NCBI GenBank assembly: GCA_003694325.1
Contig: RFKJ01000263.1
Coordinates: forward strand, 1 to 6,255
Source: Deltaproteobacteria bacterium
Lineage (GTDB): Bacteria > Myxococcota_A > UBA796 > UBA2385
Reading direction: 5' to 3'
DNA length: 6,255 nucleotides
How positions within the stretch are numbered: the stretch's first letter is position 1; each line of letters begins with the position of its first letter. Positions 1-6,255 of the stretch are shown piece after piece. The notes under the pieces were generated by a model that saw only the letters and a list, made by a program, of their open reading frames with translations, searched no databases and was not told the origin of the DNA. The position numbers and the translations under genes were made by a program.

Positions 1-56
1 GTGCAGCCCGGCCCCAGGGTGAGCAACGAGAGCAGGCCGATTGCCCAGCCGCCCAT
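1..56 (-). CDS. N-terminus of a probable exported or lipoprotein gene (partial)
   Basis: Only the first 18 codons are inside the window; the gene continues past the left edge. The visible peptide is MGGWAIGLLSLLTLGPGC, a short hydrophobic stretch ending in Cys18, which looks like a signal peptide and possibly a lipoprotein signal. The -3 residue is Gly rather than the usual Leu, so the lipobox is not canonical. The ATG at 56-54 has a GAGG Shine-Dalgarno six bases upstream, and that site overlaps the TGA stop of the TonB-domain gene ahead of it. The two genes are therefore probably cotranscribed, perhaps translationally coupled. Product and full length cannot be known from this window. Confidence 0.55.
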   Translation of the reverse strand, partial: MGGWAIGLLSLLTLGPGC

Positions 57-62
57 GTCGAA

Positions 63-66
63 CCTC
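63..66 (-). promoter_or_regulatory. Shine-Dalgarno GAGG for the left-edge gene
   Basis: GAGG on the minus strand lies six bases upstream of the ATG at 56-54 and shares bases with the upstream gene's TGA stop (67-65). It supports the start of the short partial gene and suggests coupling to the gene before it. Confidence 0.5.
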
Positions 67-517
67 AGTGCGCTCGAAGCCAGTCCCTGCCGGAGAATTC
101 CACGATCACCCCCTCGGCCGCCAGGTCCACCAGGTTGGCGGGCGGCGGGGGCAGGGTCCCGGCGTCGTTGATGGCGTCGACCGCCTTCTTGTCGTACTTC
201 TTGTCGCCGGAGAGCTGCAGCGCCTTGATGTCCGTCACCTCCCCGGACCGGTCGATGCTCACCACCAGCCGGGTCACGATGGAGGGGTTCTTCCGGATGA
301 TGCCCCGACTCGGCTTCCAGGCGGCGAGGATCCGTGCCTGCACCTGCTCGGCGTAGGTGATGAACGGCACATCCGGTTCCGCTTCCGTGTCGTCGACCTC
401 GTCCTGGGCGTTGTCGATGTCGGGGATGCTGTCGAGGAGGTTCTGGAGGTCATCGTCGGCGGCGCGGGCCGGGCCGGCGAGCACCAGGCCGAGGGCGAGG
501 AGGGCGGAAGCAGCCAT
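65..517 (-). CDS. Secreted TonB/TolA C-terminal-domain protein
   Basis: The product is 150 residues. Residues 1-19 form a short signal peptide ending in ARA before an acidic stretch (about 20-50) rich in Asp and Glu. From about residue 50 the pattern is that of the TonB/TolA C-terminal fold: a Tyr-led amphipathic helix ending in AAWKPS, a strand with TRLVVSIDRSGEV, a helix with KKAVDAINDA, then the typical LPPPP and a final hydrophobic strand. In the family this domain contacts outer-membrane receptors or Tol/Pal partners. Here there is no lasting N-terminal membrane anchor or proline-rich spacer, so a soluble periplasmic protein seems likelier than a classical energy transducer. I chose the ATG at 517 over the one three codons earlier (526) because AGGA lies eight bases upstream of it. 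The next gene starts nine bases after its stop. Domain call fairly sure; partner unknown. Confidence 0.8.
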   Translation of the reverse strand: MAASALLALGLVLAGPARAADDDLQNLLDSIPDIDNAQDEVDDTEAEPDVPFITYAEQVQARILAAWKPSRGIIRKNPSIVTRLVVSIDRSGEVTDIKALQLSGDKKYDKKAVDAINDAGTLPPPPANLVDLAAEGVIVEFSGRDWLRAH

Positions 518-525
518 GTCGTCCA

Positions 526-529
526 TCCT
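526..529 (-). promoter_or_regulatory. Shine-Dalgarno AGGA deciding the TonB-domain start
   Basis: AGGA on the minus strand, eight bases before the ATG at 517-515. It overlaps the alternative ATG at 526-524, which itself lacks a good upstream site, so the inner start is preferred. Confidence 0.45.
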
Positions 530-654
530 GGAGCGGTGGGGGGAGCAGCCGCCTAACCTCTGGCGGGCGGGTCTTCTTCCTGGCCGGGGGCGGCCTGCGC
601 CTTGCCGGTCGGCCTGTTCCTGGCCGTGCCGTCAGGGCCGGGCGGCTCGCCGCC

Positions 655-1134
655 GTGCTCGTCGTACCGCTCTACGCCTTCATGCCCCACACCCTCGGAC
701 AGGCCTGGAACGGCAACGTGGAAGCCGTCAGCACCGCCTTCCTGCCGCGGTGGGGCGCGGCGCTGATCGGCGTCGTCCACCGCCCGGACCGCGCCCGTAT
801 CGCCGCCGCCGCCGTCTGCCTGCTGCTGCTGATCTGGTCCGACCAGTACCGGGCGCTGGCGATGGCCCTGACCTCTCCGCTGCTGCTCGTCATTGCCCTG
901 TGGCAGCACCGCTCCGACCGGCGGCGGCGCCTCGGGGCCGTGGCGCTGGCGGTCGCCTCGGGCGTGCTGCTGTCCGGCCTCGGCCCCGCGGTCGGCCTGC
1001 CCGATCACACGCTCGTCGTCACCCTCAACCCCCACGCGCGGGCCGCCGTGGAAGCACGGGCCCGAGCCCACCGCCGCACCGCCGGGCCCATGAGGGCATC
1101 CATCAGCGCCCCGCGACCTCCCCCCGGAAGATGA
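655..1134 (+). pseudogene. Fragment of a multi-pass membrane protein, possibly GT-C-like; no credible start
   Basis: This is the only plus-strand stretch that reads like a real protein. Codons from 655 to about 1030 almost all end in G or C, and hydrophobic segments appear at about residues 49-61, 68-83 and 93-109. The pattern of a WNGNVEA loop, an Arg-rich turn (HRPDRAR), then a helix ending WSDQYRAL and another helix resembles the middle of large bacterial membrane proteins of the GT-C/YfhO-like type, which usually run to several hundred residues. That family link is an inference. The GTG at 655 has no good ribosome site; coding-like signal extends upstream to about 571, with the best-looking frame switching at about 602-632. 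After about residue 125 the sequence turns Arg/Pro-rich and overlaps the 3' end of the minus-strand lipoprotein gene. I read it as a truncated remnant; a short genuine gene is less likely. Confidence 0.45.
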
Positions 1135-1813
1135 CGAAGCGGCCGTAGAACACGGGACGCCGGGGGCTCCACCAGGAGCACACAGCTCACCCCCGTACCA
1201 CCGTCGCGAGCATCCCCGGGCAGGCCCAGCTCGCTCCCCCCGCCCGTCGTGTCGATCGTGATGCCATCGTCCAGCGACGCGGCACCGGTGAACATCCCCG
1301 GCGTCACCAGGGCGACCGCGGCATGTTCCGTCCCCTCGTCGGCGGCGACCCGCGGCCAGAGTGTCGCCGCGAGCGTCCAGTCTTCCCCTGCTGCCGCCGG
1401 CTGGAGCAGAGACATGCCCCCGGAGAAGATATTTCGGCGCTCACCGAGTACTCCAAGCTGTCCGCGTCATCCATGGACAGATCCCCGGACGCCGGCCCCG
1501 ACCAGAAGTCGACCCGCCCCTGGGGCCTGCCGTCGGGGGTGCCGGGGTCACCATCATCGCAGTCATCGTCGTCGGCCACCTGGCCGTCGGGGCGTACGCA
1601 GCCCTCACCCACGGGATCGCCGGCCCCGTAGCCGTCACCGTCCGCGTCGATATACCAGGTCGACGGTGTCGGACAGTCGACATCCTGGCCGCCATCGGCC
1701 GAGGCGTTGCCACTGTCACCGCCGGGCTTGCCGTCGCGGCAGGCGATGGCCAGGAGGGCGGGGAGGATCAGGCGGGGGATTCGTAGAGGAATGCTATCGC
1801 GTCTTCCACGCAA
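1103..1813 (-). pseudogene. MopE-motif lipoprotein broken by two frameshifts
   Basis: The first segment (1813 to about 1420) has a lipoprotein signal (LPALLAIAC, Cys25), a Gly/Asp/Ser linker, and a metal-binding-like segment with DADGDGYG and DDDDCDDGDPGTPDG, then SGPASGDLSMDDAD, as in FG-GAP propeller proteins. The frame then becomes nonsense. Convincing sequence resumes in another frame (AAAGEDWTLAATLWPRVAAD) from about 1415 to 1167, and shifts back to the first frame for VFYGRFVIFRGEVAGR before TGA at 1105-1103. The breaks fall at runs of five identical bases: 1417-1421 (one C too few) and 1162-1166 (one G too many). Restored, the product would be about 236 residues. Without correction, the first frame stops at 1304 and the middle frame would read on to 1005. 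The likely start is TTG at 1813, with no clear ribosome site, overlapping the transporter gene's end by 20 bases. It may be decay or assembly error. Confidence 0.65.
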
Positions 1814-3083
1814 AGTAGAGCATCGACCCGACGAAGCAGACCGTGCACACCGCGAAGGTCACCCACGAAAACCCGATGAAGAAGTCCAGCCAGGACAGGT
1901 TCGACTGGCCGAAGTTCTTGTACAGCAGCAGGGCGACGGACCCCAGGTAGCCGAACGCGTCCGTGACATAGATCATGAAGCCGGCGGTACCGGACACGCC
2001 GACGGCGGCGATGAGCCGGTCGAACAGCACGCAGCCGTAGGGCACGTAGCCGACGTAGAGCCCCAGCCCGACGGCGATCATCCAGGCAGCCGGCGGGATC
2101 AGCCCCGCCTGCCAGGCCCAGGTGCTGGCCCCGATGAGCACGGTGCCGCCGAGCATGATCGCGTGCACCACGAGCAGGGCGGTGCGGTTGTTCTTGATGA
2201 CCATGAGCAGCGCGAGTACCAGCAGCACGCCCATGGCGATGGGGATCTCGCTGGTGGTCATGATCTCGGGAGACCCGGCGTAGCCGAGGGCGTCCCAGAT
2301 CTCCCGGGCGAAGTTGTCCCGGAAGTCGCGGTAGGCGGTCAGCAGCACGTAGAGCACGGTGAGGAAGGCCAGCCCCGGGAAGAACGTCAGGGTGAAGCGC
2401 CTCCGGGCGGCGGCGTCCATGGGCTCGCGCCTGGTGCGCAGCGCCTCGTCCTCCTTGCTCGGCGGAGGCAGGCGCGACAGCAGGTACACCACCACGCACA
2501 GGGGGATGAAGAAGATGGCGCCCACCGCAAAGGGCATCCAGTATTCGCTGAGCCCGGCGTCGATGAGCCACTTGCCGACCGTCTTCACCGCCCCGCTGGC
2601 CACGATGTAGGACGCCGACAGCCCCGCGCCGAGCACCTCGGTCAGGCGCCGCCCCTCCAGGAAGCCGAAGGTCAGGCCCCAGACCATGCCCAGCGGCAGG
2701 CCGTTGAAGAACAGGGCGATGGCCTTGAGCGGCCCGGGCAGGATCGCGAAGAACAGCAGGGTGAGCCAGGCGAAGCCGATGACGCCGACCAGCGCGACCG
2801 CGCGCTTGTCGCCCTTCATCTCGCTGACCACCTTGATGCCCAGGAACTTGGACAGGCAGTAGCCCAGCACCTGGCTGATGATGAACAGGATCTTCTGGTC
2901 GATGTCGCCGACCAGGGGCAGGTGGACCGAGCCCTGGTAGGTGCCGACCGCGAACGGCTTGCGGAAGGCGTACATGCAGAAGTAGGTCGAGAACGCCGCG
3001 CCGATGGTGTAGATCGAGAACAGCAGGGCGTTGGTCTGCGACAACCAGCGAGTGATGGGGTGGGTCGGAGCGGCTGCCTGCAT
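1794..3083 (-). CDS. DUF5690-family MFS-like membrane transporter
   Basis: The product is 429 residues with about a dozen hydrophobic segments, organised like a major-facilitator transporter: an N-terminal half, a hydrophilic loop at about 205-230 (PPPSKEDEALRTRREPMD), and a C-terminal half. I recognise the signature of the DUF5690 family from YAFRKPF (38-44), SQVLGYCLSKFLGIK (70-84), NGLPLGMVWG (127-136), FLEGRR (141-146), WMPF (182-185) and YRDFRDNF (251-258). The substrate is not established as far as I know; an inner-membrane solute carrier is expected. Length is near full, with no break. The ATG at 3083 is preferred over 29 extra upstream codons because GAGGA lies five bases before it and the extension is Ala/Pro-rich and unlike the family. 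The frameshifted lipoprotein gene begins within its last 20 bases, so the two were probably one transcription unit. I associate this family chiefly with Bacteroidota, so transfer is possible. Confidence 0.85.
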   Translation of the reverse strand: MQAAAPTHPITRWLSQTNALLFSIYTIGAAFSTYFCMYAFRKPFAVGTYQGSVHLPLVGDIDQKILFIISQVLGYCLSKFLGIKVVSEMKGDKRAVALVGVIGFAWLTLLFFAILPGPLKAIALFFNGLPLGMVWGLTFGFLEGRRLTEVLGAGLSASYIVASGAVKTVGKWLIDAGLSEYWMPFAVGAIFFIPLCVVVYLLSRLPPPSKEDEALRTRREPMDAAARRRFTLTFFPGLAFLTVLYVLLTAYRDFRDNFAREIWDALGYAGSPEIMTTSEIPIAMGVLLVLALLMVIKNNRTALLVVHAIMLGGTVLIGASTWAWQAGLIPPAAWMIAVGLGLYVGYVPYGCVLFDRLIAAVGVSGTAGFMIYVTDAFGYLGSVALLLYKNFGQSNLSWLDFFIGFSWVTFAVCTVCFVGSMLYFAWKTR

Positions 3084-3088
3084 CGGCT

Positions 3089-3093
3089 TCCTC
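3089..3093 (-). promoter_or_regulatory. Shine-Dalgarno GAGGA fixing the transporter start
   Basis: GAGGA on the minus strand ends five bases before the ATG at 3083-3081. It is the strongest ribosome site seen in the window and supports this start over the in-frame ATG at 3170. Confidence 0.65.
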
Positions 3094-3126
3094 GGGTTCG
3101 CCAGGGGGGGGCACGCGGCGGCGCGA

Positions 3127-3183
3127 CCGTGCCACGGGGTGGCGGGGGTTGCAAGCGGCGCGGTGGCCACCCCCGCCCCACGG
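3127..3183. repeat. GC-rich inverted repeat between lipoprotein and transporter genes
   Basis: GGCGGGGGT at 3141-3149 pairs exactly with ACCCCCGCC at 3169-3177 across a 19-base loop. CCGTG at 3127-3131 can also pair with CACGG at 3179-3183, outside an unpaired region. It lies between the stop of the FG-GAP lipoprotein gene and the start of the transporter gene, where a terminator or leader structure would fit. No T-tract follows the stem on either strand, so a classical intrinsic terminator is doubtful. In such GC-rich DNA, chance pairing is also possible. Confidence 0.35.
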
Positions 3184-3225
3184 GTCGAGAGTCCCCATGA
3201 GGGTGACGCCCCGACTGGCCGGCGT

Positions 3226-5082
3226 TCAGGGCCCCCCGGGCACCACCCACATCACGCCGTTGGCGGTGCCGCCGAGGGTCTCGTACGGGTTGCCGAACAC
3301 CAGGTCCGGGTAATGGTCGCCAGTGACGTCTCCGTGACTGAAGGTCCAGGCCACCAGGCCATCGGCCCCATCCTCGGTCGCGGGGACCACCAGCAGGTCG
3401 GCGTCCCCCAGGCTGAGGGTGCCCGTCAGCGGGCCATGGAACACGTAGACCCCGAATGCGTCGGCGTAGAGTTCGTCGGCGGCTCGACCCGCCACCGCCA
3501 GCTCGCCGGCGCCGTCCAGGTTCATGTCATCGGACAGCTCGATGGCTCCACCGGCCAGCACGCCCTCACGCTGCCCCTCGATGGTCACGTCGGCGTCGGC
3601 ACTGGACAGGTCACCGTAGAGGGGACCGTAGAACAGGTAGGCCGCCCCGGAGTCCTTGCCATTGACTTCGTCGTCCGGCGACCCGACCACGATGTCGGGG
3701 TAGCCATCGCCATCGAAGTCCGCCCCAGACGAGAACAGCCCGCGAAACCCCGGGCCCGGCTCGTGCCAGATCCCGACATCCCGGTCGTGCGTGAGGTCGA
3801 TGTCGCCTTCGAACGGGGCATACTGCACGAAGACTGCGCCGTCACCGTCGTAGTAGTGGTCGGACACCGCCACGTCGTCCAGGCCGTCGCCGTCCATGTC
3901 ACCGGCCCCGTCCATGATGTAGCCGAGCTGCGATCCGTTGAACGGCCCGATCAGCGTGGCGTCCGCATCGTCGATACCCAGCAAGCCGGTCACCGGGCCC
4001 TGGTACAGCCATGCTTCACCGTTGGTGTAGGTATCACCGGTGGATGCCCAGGTGTTGCCCACCATCACGTCGCCGTAGCCATCGCCGTTGGTGTCGCCCA
4101 CGCCGTGGGGAAAGGCCCGGTCAATTGGCGTGTCGCCCGACGGCAAGAACGCCATTGCGTCTTCAACTGACACGAACGAACTGACTGGACCCTCAACAAG
4201 GTACGTATGTTCAAGAAACCGAACCAGGATGTCGTCGTACCCGTCATGGTCCACATCCCCGGCAGGAGATGGGATTCCCGCAGCCTCTTCCTCGATGGTG
4301 CCATAGATCACGGAGCCCACGGTGGCGGCATTCACAGGCGACGTCAAGGGGCCTGGCACCACAAAGGTACGCCCCGATCGACTCGGCTCGTCAGCCTCAT
4401 CCCATGTCCCAGCCAGAACATCGTCCACGCCGTCCCCATTCGTATCTCCCCCCACTCCGCCAAACACGCCGACCACCGCGCCATCAAACCCCAACACCCG
4501 CCCCTCCAACACCGACGCCGACACCGTCCCCGACAGCATCGGCGCGCACACATCCTCGTCCACGGCGCCGTCGCAGTCGTCGTCCAGCGTGTTGCAGACC
4601 TCTGTTCCGCCGGGGTGGATGGTCGGGTCGGTCCCGTCGCAATCCAGCGGCTCGGCGTAGGTCCCGTCGGGCTGTTCGCAGGCGACGACCCGCTCGTCGA
4701 CGCTGCCGTAGCCGTCGCCATCGGCGTCGCCGAACCAGTCGTCGGCCACCAGGTCGGTGTCGGCATCGTCGATGGCGCCATCGCAGTCGTCGTCGATCCC
4801 GTTGCAGACCTCCACCGCGTCGGGGTGCACGGCCGGGTCGGCGTCGTCGCAGTCGACATCGTCGGTGTAGCCGTCCTTGTCGGCATCGACCGGAGCGGCG
4901 CCGCCATCACCCCCACCGTCGGAGCCGCCCCCGTCAGCGCCACCGTCGGGACTGCCCCCGTCCGCGGGAACGCCCGAGTCGCCGCCAGGACCCGCCGAGT
5001 CTCCACCCTTGCCGTCGCCACCAGCACACGCCGCCAGCAGCCACAGCACCGCCGTGCCCGGTCTGAACCGCTGCATGGTCAT
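3226..5082 (-). CDS. Lipoprotein with two MopE-type motifs and an FG-GAP beta-propeller
   Basis: The product is 618 residues. A short signal ends in the lipobox LAAC (Cys19), followed by a Gly/Asp/Ser linker to about 64. Two MopE-type metal-binding motifs follow (about 66-110 and 119-176), each with D.D.DGY, DCD..DP..HP, EVCN and DDDCDG. From about 205 to the end lie FG-GAP repeats; each has a calcium-binding-type loop, beginning at Asp213, 276, 330, 395, 455, 519 and 585. Most keep D.D.DG; the last two are weaker (DMNLDG, DVTGDH). Seven repeats fit one closed integrin-like propeller. It is probably anchored in the outer membrane and calcium-stabilised; ligand unknown. The start ATG (5082-5080) overlaps the upstream TGA as ATGA, implying coupling to the arylsulfotransferase-like gene; the ATG two codons later is an alternative. 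An open extension to 5523 is non-protein-like and overlaps that gene. The 3' half of the first propeller repeats is GC-poorer than the rest. Confidence 0.88.
   Translation of the reverse strand: MTMQRFRPGTAVLWLLAACAGGDGKGGDSAGPGGDSGVPADGGSPDGGADGGGSDGGGDGGAAPVDADKDGYTDDVDCDDADPAVHPDAVEVCNGIDDDCDGAIDDADTDLVADDWFGDADGDGYGSVDERVVACEQPDGTYAEPLDCDGTDPTIHPGGTEVCNTLDDDCDGAVDEDVCAPMLSGTVSASVLEGRVLGFDGAVVGVFGGVGGDTNGDGVDDVLAGTWDEADEPSRSGRTFVVPGPLTSPVNAATVGSVIYGTIEEEAAGIPSPAGDVDHDGYDDILVRFLEHTYLVEGPVSSFVSVEDAMAFLPSGDTPIDRAFPHGVGDTNGDGYGDVMVGNTWASTGDTYTNGEAWLYQGPVTGLLGIDDADATLIGPFNGSQLGYIMDGAGDMDGDGLDDVAVSDHYYDGDGAVFVQYAPFEGDIDLTHDRDVGIWHEPGPGFRGLFSSGADFDGDGYPDIVVGSPDDEVNGKDSGAAYLFYGPLYGDLSSADADVTIEGQREGVLAGGAIELSDDMNLDGAGELAVAGRAADELYADAFGVYVFHGPLTGTLSLGDADLLVVPATEDGADGLVAWTFSHGDVTGDHYPDLVFGNPYETLGGTANGVMWVVPGGP
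4565..4855. repeat. Imperfect 210-bp direct repeat encoding the two MopE-type motifs
   Basis: TCGCAGTCGT occurs at 4571-4580 and 4781-4790, and GTTGCAGACC at 4591-4600 and 4801-4810, both exactly 210 bases apart. Similar bases surround them in both copies. The offset equals 70 codons, matching the two Cys/Asp motifs (Cys100 and Cys170 correspond). This is an intragenic duplication of the metal-binding motif. Confidence 0.7.
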
Positions 5083-6161
5083 GGCCCGAAGTTGAAGGGC
5101 ATGGCCCGGTAGAGGTTGCCGCTGGGTGTCAACGTCGTGTCCGGACAGCCCAAGGTCAGCTTCCAGACCTCCGCACCTGCGGGCTCGAACTCCCGGATGA
5201 TGCCCGACGGTGCGCAGGTGGCCACGACATGCCCCGACGGCAGCATGTCGAAGGCGCTGCCCTTGCTGTTGCAGTCTCCCCGCGGTTCCAGCGGCGGCGT
5301 CGGCCAATCCGCGATCACCGCGTACACACCGGCGGCCGGTGACAGCGACAGCTCCAGCGCCCGGGGGTCCGCCGCACCGGTGACGTTGTTGTCGTAGAGC
5401 ATGATGTGGTTCGGTGTGGCCGTACGCCAGGCGTGGTGCTGGTTGTCGAATTCCGGGTCGGCGATGCTGGCCGACGTGTCGAGCAGCAGGTCGCCGCTGA
5501 CGCCATCGCCGGCCAGCTCCCACACCAGCCCGCCGGTCGCTTCGTCCACGTTGATCAACTTGTCCTGGTCCTTGAAGGACAGCTGCCAGGTGCCATCGCT
5601 GTCCGTCCAGATCGAGTTGGCGTGGGCCCAGTCACAGCCGGTCATGCCCTCTGAAGACCACAGGGTCGCCGAACAGGATGGTGGCTGCGGACCCGTGCAG
5701 TCCGACGGGTCGTAGATGTCGGACAAGCTCCACTCCAGCGAGGGCACCGGGGTCCACGGGTCGGTCGTGTGGTCGAAGACCATCACGCCATCGAGGATGT
5801 AGGTGAGCGCTTCCGACACGTCGCCGTCGCCATCGCAGTCGTTGACGTCGGTGTAGTCGTACTCGCGAGCGGTGATGACGTAGGTGTGGTCCCCCTCTCG
5901 CTTGAGATCGTGATGCACGAAGCGGCGCACACCGTCCGCATCGTCGAAGTCCCCAGCGTCCCGCTCCAGCTTCTGCAGGACGTCGCCATCCAGGTTGTAC
6001 TCGAGCAGCGTGTCCTTGCTGTCCAACAGCAGGATGTGCTTGTCGGGGCGCGTCAGGCCAAGGCCGCCGATGACGGCGTCGGTCCGGCCGGTGTCGTCGC
6101 GCGGGTCCTGGTACCAGACGATGTTGCCGTCGGTGTCGGCGATGATCACGTAGCCGTTCAT
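5079..6161 (-). CDS. Arylsulfotransferase-like beta-propeller protein, probably 5'-truncated
   Basis: The product is 360 residues. It matches the bacterial arylsulfotransferase (ASST) pattern: GYVIIADTDGNIVWY (3-17), an HHDL motif (83-86), CDWAHANSIW (176-185), LSFKDQDKLINVD (194-206) before GLVWELAGDG, FDNQHHAW (238-245), then MLYDNN and GSAFDMLPSGHVV (301-313). In the family these enzymes move sulfate between phenolic compounds without PAPS, using conserved active-site histidines, in the periplasm or at the surface. His84, His180, His242/243 and His311 are candidates; I cannot assign the nucleophile. A DCDGDGD segment (108-114) is a likely metal-binding insertion. Family members usually have a signal and further N-terminal residues; this one starts directly at the propeller. 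TAG at 6164-6162 is in frame immediately before the ATG, and no ribosome site is visible. It overlaps the FG-GAP lipoprotein start as ATGA. It may be a non-enzymatic relative. Confidence 0.75.
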   Translation of the reverse strand: MNGYVIIADTDGNIVWYQDPRDDTGRTDAVIGGLGLTRPDKHILLLDSKDTLLEYNLDGDVLQKLERDAGDFDDADGVRRFVHHDLKREGDHTYVITAREYDYTDVNDCDGDGDVSEALTYILDGVMVFDHTTDPWTPVPSLEWSLSDIYDPSDCTGPQPPSCSATLWSSEGMTGCDWAHANSIWTDSDGTWQLSFKDQDKLINVDEATGGLVWELAGDGVSGDLLLDTSASIADPEFDNQHHAWRTATPNHIMLYDNNVTGAADPRALELSLSPAAGVYAVIADWPTPPLEPRGDCNSKGSAFDMLPSGHVVATCAPSGIIREFEPAGAEVWKLTLGCPDTTLTPSGNLYRAMPFNFGP

Positions 6162-6255
6162 CTATGAAGCGGCCGGTCGAGTCAAGCGGGGCGAGGGGAA
6201 TGGGGAAGGCCGAGCCTTCACCGAGCGGAATTGCTGGAAGAAGGCGACGAACGGA

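Noticed and set aside
357..1148. Plus-strand open frame of 263 codons
   Set aside because: It is antisense to the TonB-domain gene and then out of frame with the membrane fragment; Arg/Pro/Ala-rich with no domain.
3084..3170. 29-codon N-terminal extension of the transporter
   Set aside because: Ala/Pro-rich and unlike the family N-terminus; GAGGA sits properly before the inner ATG at 3083.
1707..3200. Long plus-strand open frame (497 codons) across the transporter gene
   Set aside because: Its product is a His/Gln/Arg/Asp-rich, domainless sequence, the typical antisense shadow of a GC-rich membrane-protein gene. The minus frame carries clear DUF5690 motifs and a good ribosome site.
4565..4855. 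Repeated short units considered as a CRISPR-like or tandem array
   Set aside because: Only two imperfect copies, in phase with codons and encoding homologous protein motifs; a protein-domain duplication explains them.
3031..5112. Plus-strand open frames of 379 and 301 codons across the FG-GAP lipoprotein gene
   Set aside because: They are rich in Val/His/Gly repeats mirroring the Asp/Gly codons of the minus-strand gene, with no recognisable domain or start signal.
5083..5523. In-frame upstream extension of the FG-GAP lipoprotein
   Set aside because: It overlaps the ASST-like gene, reads as Arg/His/Gly-rich nonsense and would bury the lipoprotein signal. The ATGA start at 5082 is far better.

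Overview
The window is GC-rich DNA with nearly all convincing genes on the minus strand. Two predicted lipoproteins carry short Asp/Cys-rich MopE-type metal-binding motifs after Gly/Asp/Ser linkers, and one continues into an integrin-like FG-GAP propeller. This style is typical of Myxococcota and related former Deltaproteobacteria. The assignment is an inference from protein style, because no rRNA, tRNA or marker gene is present.

Layout in minus-strand transcription order (high to low coordinates): (1) an arylsulfotransferase-like beta-propeller protein (5079-6161) whose ORF begins directly after an in-frame stop and has no export signal, so its 5' end looks missing; (2) a large lipoprotein with two MopE motifs and seven FG-GAP/calcium-binding repeats (3226-5082), starting in an ATGA overlap with gene 1; (3) a 142-base gap with a GC-rich hairpin; (4) a DUF5690-type membrane transporter (1794-3083) with a strong Shine-Dalgarno site; (5) a second, smaller MopE-type lipoprotein (1103-1813) that overlaps the transporter's end and is broken by two compensating frameshifts, each at a five-base homopolymer; (6) the only plus-strand coding signal, a multi-membrane-segment fragment (about 571/655-1134) without a credible start; (7) a secreted protein with a TonB/TolA C-terminal domain (65-517); (8) the first 18 codons of a probable exported or lipoprotein gene running off the left edge (1-56).

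The theme is the cell envelope. Genes 1 and 2 are probably translationally coupled and may form an exported enzyme/surface-protein pair. Genes 4 and 5 overlap, and genes 7 and 8 are closely spaced. No defence system, CRISPR array, transposase, phage gene or RNA gene was recognised. The best candidate for something new is the coupled arylsulfotransferase-like/FG-GAP lipoprotein pair, but its function is not readable from sequence. The 94 bases above 6161 hold only a short open stretch ending in TAG at 6162-6164, possibly the tail of another gene.
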